From assembly GCA_039984955.1 (NCBI GenBank), contig JBDWTN010000007.1:1186501-1250500 (forward strand): DNA of 64,000 nucleotides, read 5' to 3'. The notes under the pieces are model-generated. The model saw only the letters and a list, made by a program, of their open reading frames with translations. It made no database searches and had not been told where the DNA came from. This DNA is from Marinobacter alexandrii (GTDB taxonomy: Bacteria; Bacteroidota; Bacteroidia; Cytophagales; Cyclobacteriaceae). Below are positions 1-9,860 of this stretch, in pieces. The position numbers were made by a program, and so were the translations under genes. Position 1 is the stretch's first letter, and every line of letters starts with the position of its first letter.

Positions 1-422
1 ATTGATTGATCTAAGAATGATTCCAATTCAATTTCAGATAATATGATTTTAACTTCTCTTGTACCATCACTTTTAGTTATTTCTATTGGTATACCAATCT
101 TGGATTGGTCAAAATCAGCTAATTGAAATGCTTTATCATACATTTCAATTAATATTGAAGTATCTACCCTAAACCAGTAAGTGTTGTTAAATACCTTTCC
201 AATAGTATCATTATTGTACAGAACTGGTCTGAATATCTCCAGATCTCTATCTAATTGAAGGTATGGTGTATTTACTTCTTTGCTTGATGAAATAATAAAC
301 ATAAGGTCATTATCTAAGTGAGATGAGGAAATAGTCAAAGATTCTACTACCACATTATTCTCTTTCGGTTTTGAGCATCCAATAAGACCCATTATTAATA
401 TATAAATGAAATATTTTTCCAT
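1..422 (-). CDS. Partial lipoprotein, possible immunity partner of the RHS protein
   Basis: Reading from the ATG at 420-422 towards position 1 gives about 140 residues without a stop; the gene runs off the window edge. The N-terminus (MEKYFIYILIMGLIGCSKPK) is a clear lipoprotein signal with lipobox LIGC, so the product should be anchored to a membrane facing the periplasm or outside. The rest is a mixed alpha/beta sequence that I do not recognise. Its ATG overlaps the TAA of the upstream RHS gene by one base (TAATG), which implies translational coupling. That tight coupling behind a polymorphic RHS C-terminus is what immunity genes usually look like, but the immunity role is inference from position only. 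Confidence 0.75.
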   Translation of the reverse strand, partial: MEKYFIYILIMGLIGCSKPKENNVVVESLTISSSHLDNDLMFIISSSKEVNTPYLQLDRDLEIFRPVLYNNDTIGKVFNNTYWFRVDTSILIEMYDKAFQLADFDQSKIGIPIEITKSDGTREVKIILSEIELESFLDQS

Positions 423-3400
423 TATCTACTACTTATTGCATTTAAGTGGAATTGACTTGGTGAATTGCGAATTATAGGAGGGATAGGAAGTGCTCTATTT
501 GCAGTGCTCGGAATCCTATACCCCCAAGAGACAGTTGATATTCGTTCCCATTTTCCATTTCTAAGTCCAACTATGGACGTCTCGGCTGTCCACTCTACAA
601 AAAAATCAGAATCTACGCCTGTTGGGGCATCTGACATTGCAATGTCAAATCCCTCCCTATTTGAGTTTACAGGTCCATCAAATGGCCCATTCCCGTTGCG
701 ATAAACAAAACCATCATGACCGGGTTTGGAATCTATAAACTGCTGGTCTACTTGATTAAAAGGATACCCCCTATTTTGGTTAGTAACTACAGTTTGAATA
801 AAATTAAGTTTAGTGTATTTATTTCTCCCTTTGAGAATTCCAGCATTTACAGAATGAAACTTAACACCATACCGATCATCATATAGATGATCTTGATATG
901 CATAAAATCTACCACTCCATTGAGCATTTCCATCGTTAAGGAAGAAACAATCATCACAATCAGCCAGATTAGTGGCGCTTGACACAAGTCCATCACCTAA
1001 TTCCCCAAGGTCTATTCTATCTTTTCTGGTAATCCCAATGTTAACCCCAAGACGATTATTATTCCATGCTCTATCTTGAGGAGACCCACTATTGGCTTCT
1101 GGACGCTTAAAAACTTTTACGCTCACATCGTACATAGAAGCGATAGCTCCAACAGCTGTAGCTCCAAAATTAGATGCAATATTGGCATTTCTTGACCATG
1201 AATTGGGATCGTACCATGTGCTATTCCCTTCAAAAGCAGAATAAATACCTCCAGCAATGTATTCAGTAGCTTTTTGTCCCAACCAATTCTTGATCGCGTT
1301 TCCAAACGGATCCCATCCACCATCAGGGTCTACATGAAAGTGCGGATTATTACTCATAGCTAAATATGGAGAAGCGAACTGACCATATGGATCATTTTGC
1401 ATCCAACGTCCAATGGCCGGATCATAGTTTCGTAAAAAGAAGTCGTTGTATTCCGTAAGACTATCGTAAGTCGCATAGTATGACTGGTACAGCATTCCTG
1501 GGTCTTCGAAATTCGGATTTCGCCAGCTGTTCGTGGTAAGCAAACCAAACGGATAGTATTCATTGATCTGACTTACTTTAAACTCGGCGGTAGGGCTTTC
1601 ATGGATGATTTTTAGATCATCGAAATAAACATTTGAATTTTGGTTAGTCTCATTGGCTACATAAATAAACAAGTAACCTGAATCGTTTGATCCAAAGGTA
1701 ATCTTAGGAGCTACTACTCTTTCCCAAGCACCATCAGCTAACGAAGAAACAGAGACAAAACCAGATTTTGCAGGAATATACGTATACGTATCATCAAAAA
1801 ATAGATATTGTAAATAGGCTTCTGGTTGATCATTAGGGTTGGCATCTCCGGTAAACAGTGTAGTACCCGGGTTACCTAAGGCACTATTCAGACTGCTGGA
1901 AGCACTCTCAGCACCAGTTCCGGCACTGGCTCCTCCAAAGGAAGTTCCTACTAGACTTACAATATTATTAATGGACTGGTTATTCCAGGTGACTGAGGAA
2001 CTGTACTTAGCCCACACTTCAAGCTCTACTTCATCGTTTGGTGAAATACTCAGTACTTTGGCAGGGCCTAGCGGATTTGTGGCACCATTTAATATGGCAC
2101 TGTGACTACCTCCAGAGGTTTTATTCTCTCCAGACATTCTTGGGTCTGGTGAAGGGAAAGCAAATTCACCATCACTGACACCACTTTCCATATTTGCTTT
2201 GTACACATTTCGTTTTGGCAGAATTCCAAATGCTACACGGTTATTCCCTTGATGATCGGTGATGAAGTATTCGTAAAAGTATTGGTCATTTTGTTTAAAA
2301 ACTCTCCCTTCATCTGTGAAAATCTGATAAATGTCATTGTTTAAGTATTCAATCAGACCTACATAATCCATGCGCTCCGTTTTTCCATCAGAGAAGGTGA
2401 CGGTCTTATACAGTCGGTTACCGGTAGCATCATATGTATAATCTATTCTTCTACCATCATCGAATATTACGGCAGATGGCATTTGCAAGTAATTATATTC
2501 AATGGACATTGCCTTATGCTGATCACGCGTAAGATTCCCATTATCATCGTATTCATACTCGTTGGGCATACTTGCAGGAATGCGATCATTGAAACCTTCT
2601 GGATCACCGGCATTATCGGCTACTTTTTGGAGCTTATTGGAGGTGTTATTATCCTGGTATGTGTAGGTCAAATTATCAACCGTAGTACCCTCCGATTTAC
2701 GTTCCATTGATTTGATATTTCCCTGATCATCGTAACCAACATTAATTTCATTGTGATCTTCATTTGGAGCACCGCTAACCCATACTCCATCTGCGCCATA
2801 GTCAGTCTCATCTAATCGACCTAAGTCATCATATATGTATTCTGTAGCGGGTCTGTTAAATGCTGTTCCCTGTAGATTGTCTGCATCCCAACTGAATACG
2901 GCCATTCTTCCATCGTATCTATTTTCTCGGGATCCATTAACTGAAGGAGGTCTTGTATAGTACAAGTTTGCCCCAAAGATATCGGGTTGAGCTTTCGATT
3001 CAGATTCTGAAAGTCGGTCATTATTGATACTATTCAGCCAACCCCTAATGTTGTATCGATAATCTACTGACTGTAAGAACGAACTTCCATTGTTTGTTGA
3101 ATGTAGGTTTTTCTCAATCAATTGTCCCAGTGCATTATACTGATAGTCCGCTACCAGCACTTTGGGATCATTGTTGATCTGCTGCCAAGATCGTAGCAAC
3201 CTAAACTCATGATCATATTCGTATTCACTAAGGACTGAAAGTGTACTGCCAAATCGCTCATGATCGAGTTTCATTTTTTCTAAAACTCCCGTGTAGTCAT
3301 TTAATTGATTGGTGATACGATCTATTGATCCGAGGTGATTTTCAGAAACAACTTGCACTGCACGATATTCATCATCATAATAGATAACTGTATTCAGCCA

Positions 3401-4945
3401 TTGATTAAGTCCAATAACTTTGACTTTGCTTCCAGTGGTCAGGCCTTTGACAGCATCATGATTGACATTGTTAACATTGATACCTGATGTACCACTGAAC
3501 AAAAATGGATTTATTCCACCATATTGAAAAATATCTATATCGGTATCCCAGTTTGTGTTATTTCGGTAATTGTAATTGTCGAAATACGTGATATTTTGGA
3601 TTTCAAGGGAGTTTTTAGGAAAACTTTGGGTGCTTGTGTATCCTTCTGGACTATCGTCTTCAATTTCATACAGTTCTGTTCCTGTGGCACTCCATACCTG
3701 TGTTTCAAGTATACTTTGTGCTGCACTGGAATTATATATCCCTGTCATGATTAATCGATTGTATCGATCGTACTTTCTGAAAATCCATTGATTATCGTTT
3801 CTCTGTTCAGCGTCTTGCGAATACACCAATCTATTTCTATTGTCATAGACATAGAGTATTTCTAAAATTCCTGGATTTTTTTCATAGATCGTCCTACCTC
3901 TGTAATCATATCGATACTCAAAGGCGTAGTTTTCAAGTTGCGCGCTTGTAATCGTCGTATTATTGGCGATTGCTGGAGGAAAGATGAATCGCAATCTATT
4001 GAAAGCGTCATAGATGTAATAAGTGGTAATCCATCGGGCTGTCCCACTGTCATCATACCATGTTCTTGATGCGATGTTTCTGCCTCTACTATCCGTAATG
4101 GATTGTGTTTTAATGCCTTCTTCATTTTCAGACTCGACGATCTGAAGTGTATAATTCGGATGATTCACATTCCTTACTGGATTTCCACTACTGTTTAATT
4201 CCCATCTAGGAACCACATTGGAACCATCGTTTAGAAAATAATCTAAATCACTGTCTCGGTTGTTTTCAGGAAACTCTATGTTTCGCCAATCACTACCGGT
4301 ACCCATTTGAGATTCTGTCCTACTGAGTGGAGAGTCTTCCAATTTGACTTCAGCATAAGGAGTAAAATCTTGAACTATGCCATTGGGGGGATTTTGATAA
4401 TAACTATTTGTCAAGCCATGAGCATTATTGATAAATTCTCCAGAATTGCTTGAATTAGAAGTAAACGGGAGATACGATTGGTCAGCGACCCCAGTAGCAC
4501 TGTTGTAATAATTGGGTTGCACTAAATCTTCGTAATTTGGTCCTGCTTCAGCCACTGTAGTCATCAACGGTCGACCTAATCCGTCAGAATAGGTATAAGT
4601 AACTGTTTTATCATCTGCCCCCAGTAGTGTTAGTGCTTCTTCTGAGCTAACAGGCACTTTTGGAACTTCTACTCTCACATAATTTTCGTTTGGAGAAGGT
4701 GGTGGGTTTGTTGGAAGGTGTGAGATAAATTTAGCTCCTCCAACCGGACTAATCGTGACAGAGCTGCCCGCAGTAGCTGTGATAGTTATACTCTTTGTGA
4801 AATAGTAGCTGTCTGTAATCGTCCTGTTTCCACTGAGGGAAGTGATATTTTGCTCTGTTACGTATTGCACTTTTTGTGCATATCCGTTAGCTATTCCTAC
4901 TGAAAGCGCTAAAAGCGCTAAAAATATTTTTTTGTTTATGATCAT
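422..4945 (-). CDS. Secreted RHS-repeat protein (DUF6443-like) with unique C-terminal domain
   Basis: A 1507-residue protein with a signal peptide ending near residue 23 (NGYAQ). An N-terminal segment resembles the DUF6443 region of Bacteroidota RHS proteins. Many YD-type repeats follow between about residues 300 and 900 (YIYDAFNRLR, YRYDYRGRTIYEK, YVYDNRNRLVYSQ). The RHS core signature YDPAIGRWMQNDP and NNPHFHVDPDGG falls near residues 1170-1210. RHS repeats form a closed beta-shell around a variable C-terminal domain that is often a toxin. Here the last ~300 residues are not recognisable to me and contain a Cys-rich spot (DCDDCFF). There is no obvious type IX sorting domain at the end. The stop overlaps the start of a small lipoprotein gene. 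Toxin, adhesin or cell-wall roles are all possible. Confidence 0.85.
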   Translation of the reverse strand: MIINKKIFLALLALSVGIANGYAQKVQYVTEQNITSLSGNRTITDSYYFTKSITITATAGSSVTISPVGGAKFISHLPTNPPPSPNENYVRVEVPKVPVSSEEALTLLGADDKTVTYTYSDGLGRPLMTTVAEAGPNYEDLVQPNYYNSATGVADQSYLPFTSNSSNSGEFINNAHGLTNSYYQNPPNGIVQDFTPYAEVKLEDSPLSRTESQMGTGSDWRNIEFPENNRDSDLDYFLNDGSNVVPRWELNSSGNPVRNVNHPNYTLQIVESENEEGIKTQSITDSRGRNIASRTWYDDSGTARWITTYYIYDAFNRLRFIFPPAIANNTTITSAQLENYAFEYRYDYRGRTIYEKNPGILEILYVYDNRNRLVYSQDAEQRNDNQWIFRKYDRYNRLIMTGIYNSSAAQSILETQVWSATGTELYEIEDDSPEGYTSTQSFPKNSLEIQNITYFDNYNYRNNTNWDTDIDIFQYGGINPFLFSGTSGINVNNVNHDAVKGLTTGSKVKVIGLNQWLNTVIYYDDEYRAVQVVSENHLGSIDRITNQLNDYTGVLEKMKLDHERFGSTLSVLSEYEYDHEFRLLRSWQQINNDPKVLVADYQYNALGQLIEKNLHSTNNGSSFLQSVDYRYNIRGWLNSINNDRLSESESKAQPDIFGANLYYTRPPSVNGSRENRYDGRMAVFSWDADNLQGTAFNRPATEYIYDDLGRLDETDYGADGVWVSGAPNEDHNEINVGYDDQGNIKSMERKSEGTTVDNLTYTYQDNNTSNKLQKVADNAGDPEGFNDRIPASMPNEYEYDDNGNLTRDQHKAMSIEYNYLQMPSAVIFDDGRRIDYTYDATGNRLYKTVTFSDGKTERMDYVGLIEYLNNDIYQIFTDEGRVFKQNDQYFYEYFITDHQGNNRVAFGILPKRNVYKANMESGVSDGEFAFPSPDPRMSGENKTSGGSHSAILNGATNPLGPAKVLSISPNDEVELEVWAKYSSSVTWNNQSINNIVSLVGTSFGGASAGTGAESASSSLNSALGNPGTTLFTGDANPNDQPEAYLQYLFFDDTYTYIPAKSGFVSVSSLADGAWERVVAPKITFGSNDSGYLFIYVANETNQNSNVYFDDLKIIHESPTAEFKVSQINEYYPFGLLTTNSWRNPNFEDPGMLYQSYYATYDSLTEYNDFFLRNYDPAIGRWMQNDPYGQFASPYLAMSNNPHFHVDPDGGWDPFGNAIKNWLGQKATEYIAGGIYSAFEGNSTWYDPNSWSRNANIASNFGATAVGAIASMYDVSVKVFKRPEANSGSPQDRAWNNNRLGVNIGITRKDRIDLGELGDGLVSSATNLADCDDCFFLNDGNAQWSGRFYAYQDHLYDDRYGVKFHSVNAGILKGRNKYTKLNFIQTVVTNQNRGYPFNQVDQQFIDSKPGHDGFVYRNGNGPFDGPVNSNREGFDIAMSDAPTGVDSDFFVEWTAETSIVGLRNGKWERISTVSWGYRIPSTANRALPIPPIIRNSPSQFHLNAISSR

Positions 4946-5058
4946 TTCGTTAGCAGGTCATATTTTCAAATATAAAGATTGCAATTGCCTTATTTTATCA
5001 TTCGTTCATCAAAATTAATTTCTTTAGTCAACTCACCATTCCCATAGTTACAAACATT

Positions 5059-5963
5059 TTATTCATTATTCTCGATGAGTTTTTCCAATCGTTTCAACCG
5101 CTGATCTAACGAGAAGATTTGCTCATTTTTTTCTTTAATCACTTTGTTCTGTTCTATTTGATACAATGTCAACTCCTCAATCTTTTTCAACAACAGCATA
5201 TTCATCTCCCCGAGCTGTACACCATTGGCTTCCATTCTTTGGCAGAAGGTACTTCTGGAAGGTGCTTGTTTGCTTTGATGTATGCTTCTGTTTCTTCAAG
5301 TGACTTGAGGTTGTAATCGGGTTCGAATACATAGTCTGGAACATCAATTACATCTACTTTCACCTCTTCTGAATAGACAGTTCCATCTATGATGGCATCT
5401 CCTTCAGGAACAACTATATTACCATCTGTTTGAATTCGGAAAAGTTGTCTTCTATCTGTACCACCACTTCCATCATTTGCACCTCTATTGAAAGAATATG
5501 ATCCAGCCCAGTTTTTCACGAACCAGTCTACGGTAGGAGCTCCTGAATTTGTACTGATTTTTAGTTCGACATCTGCACCATTGTTCTGTGTTTCATTATC
5601 AAAAACCACAAGAAGGCCAGCTTGGTTAGCTTGGTTATTTAAGTACAAATTTCCTTTGTTGTCAAGGTTTCCATTTATTCGAGCATCACCTCCCACAGAT
5701 AGGTATTCCGTACCAGAAATGTTGGTTGTCCCTAGACTTAATCCTCCCCACTGAGTAAGTCGAGCTCTTACGTTTTCAGTAGTAGAGCTTCCGGTACTAG
5801 CAAACAGCAAGCTTTGATTCAAAGATCCGTTTCCAGCTCTGTAAATCCTCCAATGCCAATTGCTTGTTCCTCCTATTGTAATTCCAGTGCCAGAAAATTG
5901 TTGACCAGAAGGTGATAGAATACTAGCAGATATTAGAATAGATGTGAAGATAATTTTTTTCAT
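5059..5963 (-). pseudogene. Tail-fibre-like secreted protein, broken by a one-base deletion
   Basis: As read, the frame gives 253 residues (stop at 5202) with a signal peptide, a beta-rich body and the family C-terminal motif up to KHLPEVPSAKE. It then diverges into WKPMVYSSGR and stops. The three paralogues next door continue AKEMEANGVQLGEMN. The DNA at about 5233-5237 reads ccattcttt where the neighbour has ccatctcttt, so one base is missing. Restoring it recovers MEANGVQLGEMNMLLLKKIE and a coiled coil ending at the TAA at 5059-5061, for about 301 residues. The gene starts in a 4-base ATGA overlap with the preceding paralogue. The change is either a real mutation or a sequencing error, and only reads can tell. 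Confidence 0.8.
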
Positions 5964-7183
5964 TTCTTTTCAAGTTTTTCGATTCTATGAATAAGTTCTT
6001 TATTTATGGCTTGTTGTTTAATCAAATGCAAGGTCAACTCTTCAATCTTTTTCAGCAACAACATATTCATCTCTCCAAGCTGTACACCATTGGCTTCCAT
6101 CTCTTTGGCAGAAGGCACTTCTGGAAGATGCTTGTTTGCTTGGATGTAAGCCGCTGTTTCTTCGAGAGACCTTAGGTCGTACTCAGGTTCGAATACATAA
6201 TCAGGTCCAGGAACGGAGAGGTCTACTTTTACTTCTTCAGCGTGGATGTTTCCTTTGACCGTGAGTTTGGAGTCGGGGTTGCTGGTGCCTATTCCTATAT
6301 TGCCATTCCTTTTTATTCTCATCTTTGGTGATCCCCAATTGATATTATCACCTTGCCCCGTAGATGTTTGAGATACTAGAAAATCCATATTTCCTCCATT
6401 CCCAAAAAACATAATGGCTCCTGCCCCAGAAATATGTCCACCTACATTGTTGGCAAATTTGGTGTTGCCTACTGTACTTAAGCCACCCGGAACCATTTGT
6501 TTACTTGCAAACGAATTGAATAGGATGGCATGACTTCCACTCCAAGCACGAGTAACTAGTTGAAGGTTTGTATAAGTACTTAAATCATAGCCACTTCCAT
6601 TCGTATTTGTAGGCGCATTAATATTTAATCCGTAAGGTGAACTTTCACTATGTCTATTATATCCAATATCAATAGCATTTTGAGCATTAAACTCATTCTG
6701 TTTTCTGGCAATACCCAAAGTGGAAATCTGAGTTCCTGCGGTTGCAAAATCTACTTGATCTATCTTGATGAAGAAAGGTCTATTACCTCTTGGAGGTGAT
6801 ATTTCATGTATGGTAATTCTGTGCCAGTCATTTTGTGGACCATGGAATCTGATCTCCATATTGAACTCTGTGAAACTGTTGGTGACCAATATGTTGTCAT
6901 TGCTCAGAATGTTACCTGAAAGCCTTTCTAAATGAAAGCTGTAAGTGGAATTATACTCTGAGTTTAGTCTGAAATGATATAGTTCGCTACCACCTCTAGA
7001 GCTTAGGTTTATGAGATACTCACCATGATGAGTATGCCCTGCTGCCGAAGAACTATGTGAAATTTTCAATCCAAAGCTTGTACTTGCTTCATTAAAGTCT
7101 CCTTGGTAGTCATAAACTATATTTTGTCCACGCAACTGTGCAATGGAAAAAAGTAGACAGAGTATGTAGAGTGTCTTTTTCAT
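5960..7183 (-). CDS. Tail-fibre-like secreted protein with C-terminal LPEVPSA/coiled-coil module
   Basis: A 407-residue protein with a signal peptide (MKKTLYILCLLFSIAQLRGQ). The body is beta-rich and may bind a surface or ligand. One fibre-type repeat, GNIGIGTSNPDSKLTVKGNI, is followed by the family C-terminal block EEVKVD...DYVFEPEYDLRSLEE, then LPEVPSAKEMEANGVQLGE and a terminal coiled coil rich in K, E and I. The GIGT-x-x-P-x-x-KLTV repeat and this end module are widespread in Bacteroidota secreted fibre proteins and probably drive trimerisation. It is the second of four tandem paralogues: 11 bases after the previous gene and overlapping the next by 4, so probably one operon. No phage structural genes are nearby, so I read it as a cell-surface fibre rather than a prophage tail. 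Confidence 0.75.
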   Translation of the reverse strand: MKKTLYILCLLFSIAQLRGQNIVYDYQGDFNEASTSFGLKISHSSSAAGHTHHGEYLINLSSRGGSELYHFRLNSEYNSTYSFHLERLSGNILSNDNILVTNSFTEFNMEIRFHGPQNDWHRITIHEISPPRGNRPFFIKIDQVDFATAGTQISTLGIARKQNEFNAQNAIDIGYNRHSESSPYGLNINAPTNTNGSGYDLSTYTNLQLVTRAWSGSHAILFNSFASKQMVPGGLSTVGNTKFANNVGGHISGAGAIMFFGNGGNMDFLVSQTSTGQGDNINWGSPKMRIKRNGNIGIGTSNPDSKLTVKGNIHAEEVKVDLSVPGPDYVFEPEYDLRSLEETAAYIQANKHLPEVPSAKEMEANGVQLGEMNMLLLKKIEELTLHLIKQQAINKELIHRIEKLEKK

Positions 7184-7194
7184 CGTATTAAATT

Positions 7195-8541
7195 TTATTT
7201 CTCCAGTTTCTCGAGTCTTAGAATAAGTTCTTTATTAATAGCTTGTTGTTTAATCAAATGCAAGGTCAACTCCTCAATCATTTTTTGCTGGCTTTGGCTA
7301 TTTGCCTTTAGCTGTTGGTTCAGTTCTTCCTTTTCTTTATTGTTCTGGATGAGATATAAGGTGAGTTCTTCTACTTTCTTTAATAACAACATATTCATTT
7401 CCCCAAGTTGTACTCCATTGGCTTCCATTTCTGAGGCAGAAGGTACTTCTGGTAAGTGCTTGTTTGCTTGGATGTATGCTTCTGTTTCTTCGAGTGAACG
7501 AAGGTCGTAATCGGGTTCGAATACATAATCTGGCCCTGTTCCAGCGTCGATAGTCACTTTTACTTCTTGCGCGTGAATATTGCCGGCTACAGTGAGTTTG
7601 GAGTCCGGGTCGGAGGTGCCTATGCCAACGTTTCCTTGAACAAATAATGGAGCTGGATTCGTTGATGTGCCGATTCTTACGGGGTGTGTCGTATGATATT
7701 GGAGATAAAGATCTCCATAATCTGAACTTGTGTGACTTTTGCCTGTCAAGTGTCGTGCCTTTATTGTGCCATTGGTTGTCCCGCCAACATTCAAATTACC
7801 CTGTACGGTCAATTTATCGTCTGGGGATGTTGTGCCTATGCCCAATTTACCTCTTACAGACACGGTATTGCCAGCCTCACCTACATACATTATTTGAGAG
7901 TTTGTGTGTCCATAAAAATGAGAGGACTCTAAGACATAACTACTTAATGAATTGTCGAATCTGGGAGATGGCTGTGAACCTATAATTACTTTTCCATCAT
8001 TCTTAATGACCAATCCTGGTGTTGCAGTGTATGAATCAAATACAAGTGTCCCTGCAGGATTGGCCCCAATATTTATTGGATTTTCGTAGATGGACGGTCT
8101 ACTGGCAACAATACCAGAACCTTCATATATTCTGACACTTCCTCCTTTCCAACCATTAGATAAAAGCGATAAAAACACATCAATACTCCCATCAGCTTGC
8201 TGGTAAGCTCTAACTCTCACCGATGCATAGGGCTCACCATAAGAACTTCTAAGGTAACCATTGAATCCGCCTCTGTTACCCATATGTATGACTTGCTGAA
8301 ACGTGCTAGAAGATCCATGACTTCCTCCAAATAGTTCAATCATGATTTTGTCGCCAGTTGCATTGGTACTAGGAGGTAAGGTTGCAATTTTCCAGTTTCT
8401 CTCAGTCACCCCATTAGACGTTCGATCAAAAAAGAATAGTTGAGCGGCAGCAGCCTGCGGAGAGGAGCGTTCTAGGTAAGTTGACTGCCCATGAGACAAA
8501 AATGAAACAGCAATGAGTGATAATAGATAGAAACTTCTCAT
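7195..8541 (-). CDS. Tail-fibre-like secreted protein, two GIGT repeats
   Basis: A 448-residue paralogue with signal peptide MRSFYLLSLIAVSFLSHGQ. Two fibre repeats are visible (GKLGIGTTSPDDKLTVQGN and GNVGIGTSDPDSKLTVAGN). The C-terminal block DYVFEPDYDLRSLEETEAY...LPEVPSASEMEANG follows. The terminal coiled coil is longer than in its siblings, because the segment from KKVEELTLYLI is extended by a second LTLHLI heptad stretch. The sequence before the repeats differs strongly from the other paralogues, so the family keeps a conserved stalk and varies the head. It sits one base after the first gene of the set and 11 bases before the next, in the same direction. The exact role (adhesion, matrix or S-layer-like) cannot be told from the sequence. 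Confidence 0.75.
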   Translation of the reverse strand: MRSFYLLSLIAVSFLSHGQSTYLERSSPQAAAAQLFFFDRTSNGVTERNWKIATLPPSTNATGDKIMIELFGGSHGSSSTFQQVIHMGNRGGFNGYLRSSYGEPYASVRVRAYQQADGSIDVFLSLLSNGWKGGSVRIYEGSGIVASRPSIYENPINIGANPAGTLVFDSYTATPGLVIKNDGKVIIGSQPSPRFDNSLSSYVLESSHFYGHTNSQIMYVGEAGNTVSVRGKLGIGTTSPDDKLTVQGNLNVGGTTNGTIKARHLTGKSHTSSDYGDLYLQYHTTHPVRIGTSTNPAPLFVQGNVGIGTSDPDSKLTVAGNIHAQEVKVTIDAGTGPDYVFEPDYDLRSLEETEAYIQANKHLPEVPSASEMEANGVQLGEMNMLLLKKVEELTLYLIQNNKEKEELNQQLKANSQSQQKMIEELTLHLIKQQAINKELILRLEKLEK

Positions 8542-8542
8542 A

Positions 8543-9646
8543 TTATTTGTTCTTGATTTTATTGATAGATTCTTCTTGACTTTTTATGATCTCATTTTGC
8601 TCTTCATTCTCCTTCTTCAATTCTATCACATAAAGCGTCAGCTCTTCAATTTTCTTCAGTAACAACATATTCATTTCCCCAAGTTGTACTCCATTGGCTT
8701 CCATTTCTGAGGCAGAAGGTACTTCTGGTAAGTGCTTGTTTGCTTTGATGTAAGCTGCTGTTTCTTCGAGTGAGCGAAGGTCATAATCTGGTTCGAATAC
8801 ATAATCTGGCCCTGTTCCAGCGTCGATAGTCACTTTTACTTCTTGCGCGTGAATATTGCCTGCTACAGTGAGTTTCGAATCGGGATTGGTGGTGCCTATT
8901 CCAAGTTTACCACTTGGATGAATAGTCATGGCATTGTATGAACCTTGTCGGAAATTAAATCCTTTAGATGAAGGATTATGTATAACCATATAATCACCAT
9001 TGGGCTGAGCTGCTGTAGTAACTCCTGTTTGTATGAAAGAGCCGCCGTTCCATGAAGTAGAGTTTAATTGCAGATATGGATAATCTTTTACAATACCAAT
9101 CTCACCATCAACGGTGAATTTGAACTGCGGGCTGGTGTTGCCAACTCCAATATTACCCGAGGGAAGAATAGTCAAAGCATGATAAGAGCCCTGTCGAAAA
9201 TTAAATCCTTTAGATGAAGGATTATGTATAACCATATAATCACCATTGGGCTGAGCTGCTGTAGTAACTCCTGTTTGTATGAAAGAGCCGGCGTTCCATG
9301 AAGTAGAATTTAGTTGTAAGTATGGATAATCTTTTACAATACCAACCTCACCATCAACGGTTAACTTAAATGATGGACTGGTAGTACCTATACCAACATT
9401 TCCATTAAGAAGAATCTTATGATTGCCATCTTCTCTTCCTATCTGTAAACCTCTATTGGAATTTTGACCAGCTAAATAAATCAAGGCCGGACTATTTGGA
9501 TCTGAAGGGTTTCTAATCCATAATGAACCCCCAGCGTTGTTGCTCATATAAGAACCTTCAGCAGATGAATCAAGAATCCAATCTTGACCGAATGAATAAA
9601 TGGATAGAAATACTGCTCCTAAAAAGAAGAGTTGTTTGATAGGCAT
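8543..9646 (-). CDS. Tail-fibre-like secreted protein with internal tandem duplication
   Basis: The open frame extends to 9706, but the start at 9646 (MPIKQLFFLGAVFLSIYSFG) gives a clean signal peptide at the N-terminus, so I choose it; the product is about 367 residues. The middle holds two nearly identical 82-residue units containing DYPYLQLNSTSW, SFIQTGVTTAAQPNGDY and SSKGFNFRQGSY. Each unit is introduced by a GIGTT/GVGNT-type fibre repeat. A third repeat (GKLGIGTTNPDSKLTVAGN) leads into the shared LPEVPSASEMEANG block and coiled coil. It is the first gene of the four-paralogue run and probably carries the operon promoter in the 360-base gap upstream. Confidence 0.75.
   Translation of the reverse strand: MPIKQLFFLGAVFLSIYSFGQDWILDSSAEGSYMSNNAGGSLWIRNPSDPNSPALIYLAGQNSNRGLQIGREDGNHKILLNGNVGIGTTSPSFKLTVDGEVGIVKDYPYLQLNSTSWNAGSFIQTGVTTAAQPNGDYMVIHNPSSKGFNFRQGSYHALTILPSGNIGVGNTSPQFKFTVDGEIGIVKDYPYLQLNSTSWNGGSFIQTGVTTAAQPNGDYMVIHNPSSKGFNFRQGSYNAMTIHPSGKLGIGTTNPDSKLTVAGNIHAQEVKVTIDAGTGPDYVFEPDYDLRSLEETAAYIKANKHLPEVPSASEMEANGVQLGEMNMLLLKKIEELTLYVIELKKENEEQNEIIKSQEESINKIKNK
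8923..9414 (-). repeat. 246-bp tandem duplication inside the fibre gene
   Basis: Two adjacent copies with a period of 246 bp (82 codons), shown for example by 'ttaaatcctttagatgaagg' at 8955 and again at 9201. Copies are identical over long stretches and differ by scattered substitutions, so the duplication is recent. It keeps the reading frame and lengthens the fibre body by one module. Confidence 0.8.
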
Positions 9647-9860
9647 AATATGAAAATTATAAACTGAATAATGATGTATTCTTATAAAGTGATAGTCAAC
9701 GATCAAAGATAATGATCGAAAGTCAAGGCATTATTAAAAATGCCATCCAATGAATAAACAGTCGATTTTAGAGGATGAAGTGTATGATCTAATGAATGAG
9801 TGACACATAAAGAACCTCAATGGGAGCTTGGCGAGGCAATCTTAACTAATGAATCTATGT

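Noticed and set aside
7647-7985. 112-residue plus-strand frame
   Set aside because: Lies fully inside a well-supported minus-strand fibre gene, with no signal, motif or plausible start context.
5059-9646. Prophage tail-fibre module
   Set aside because: The fibre-like repeats suggest it, but there are no capsid, terminase, baseplate or lysis genes, and each protein has a signal peptide. Surface fibres fit better.
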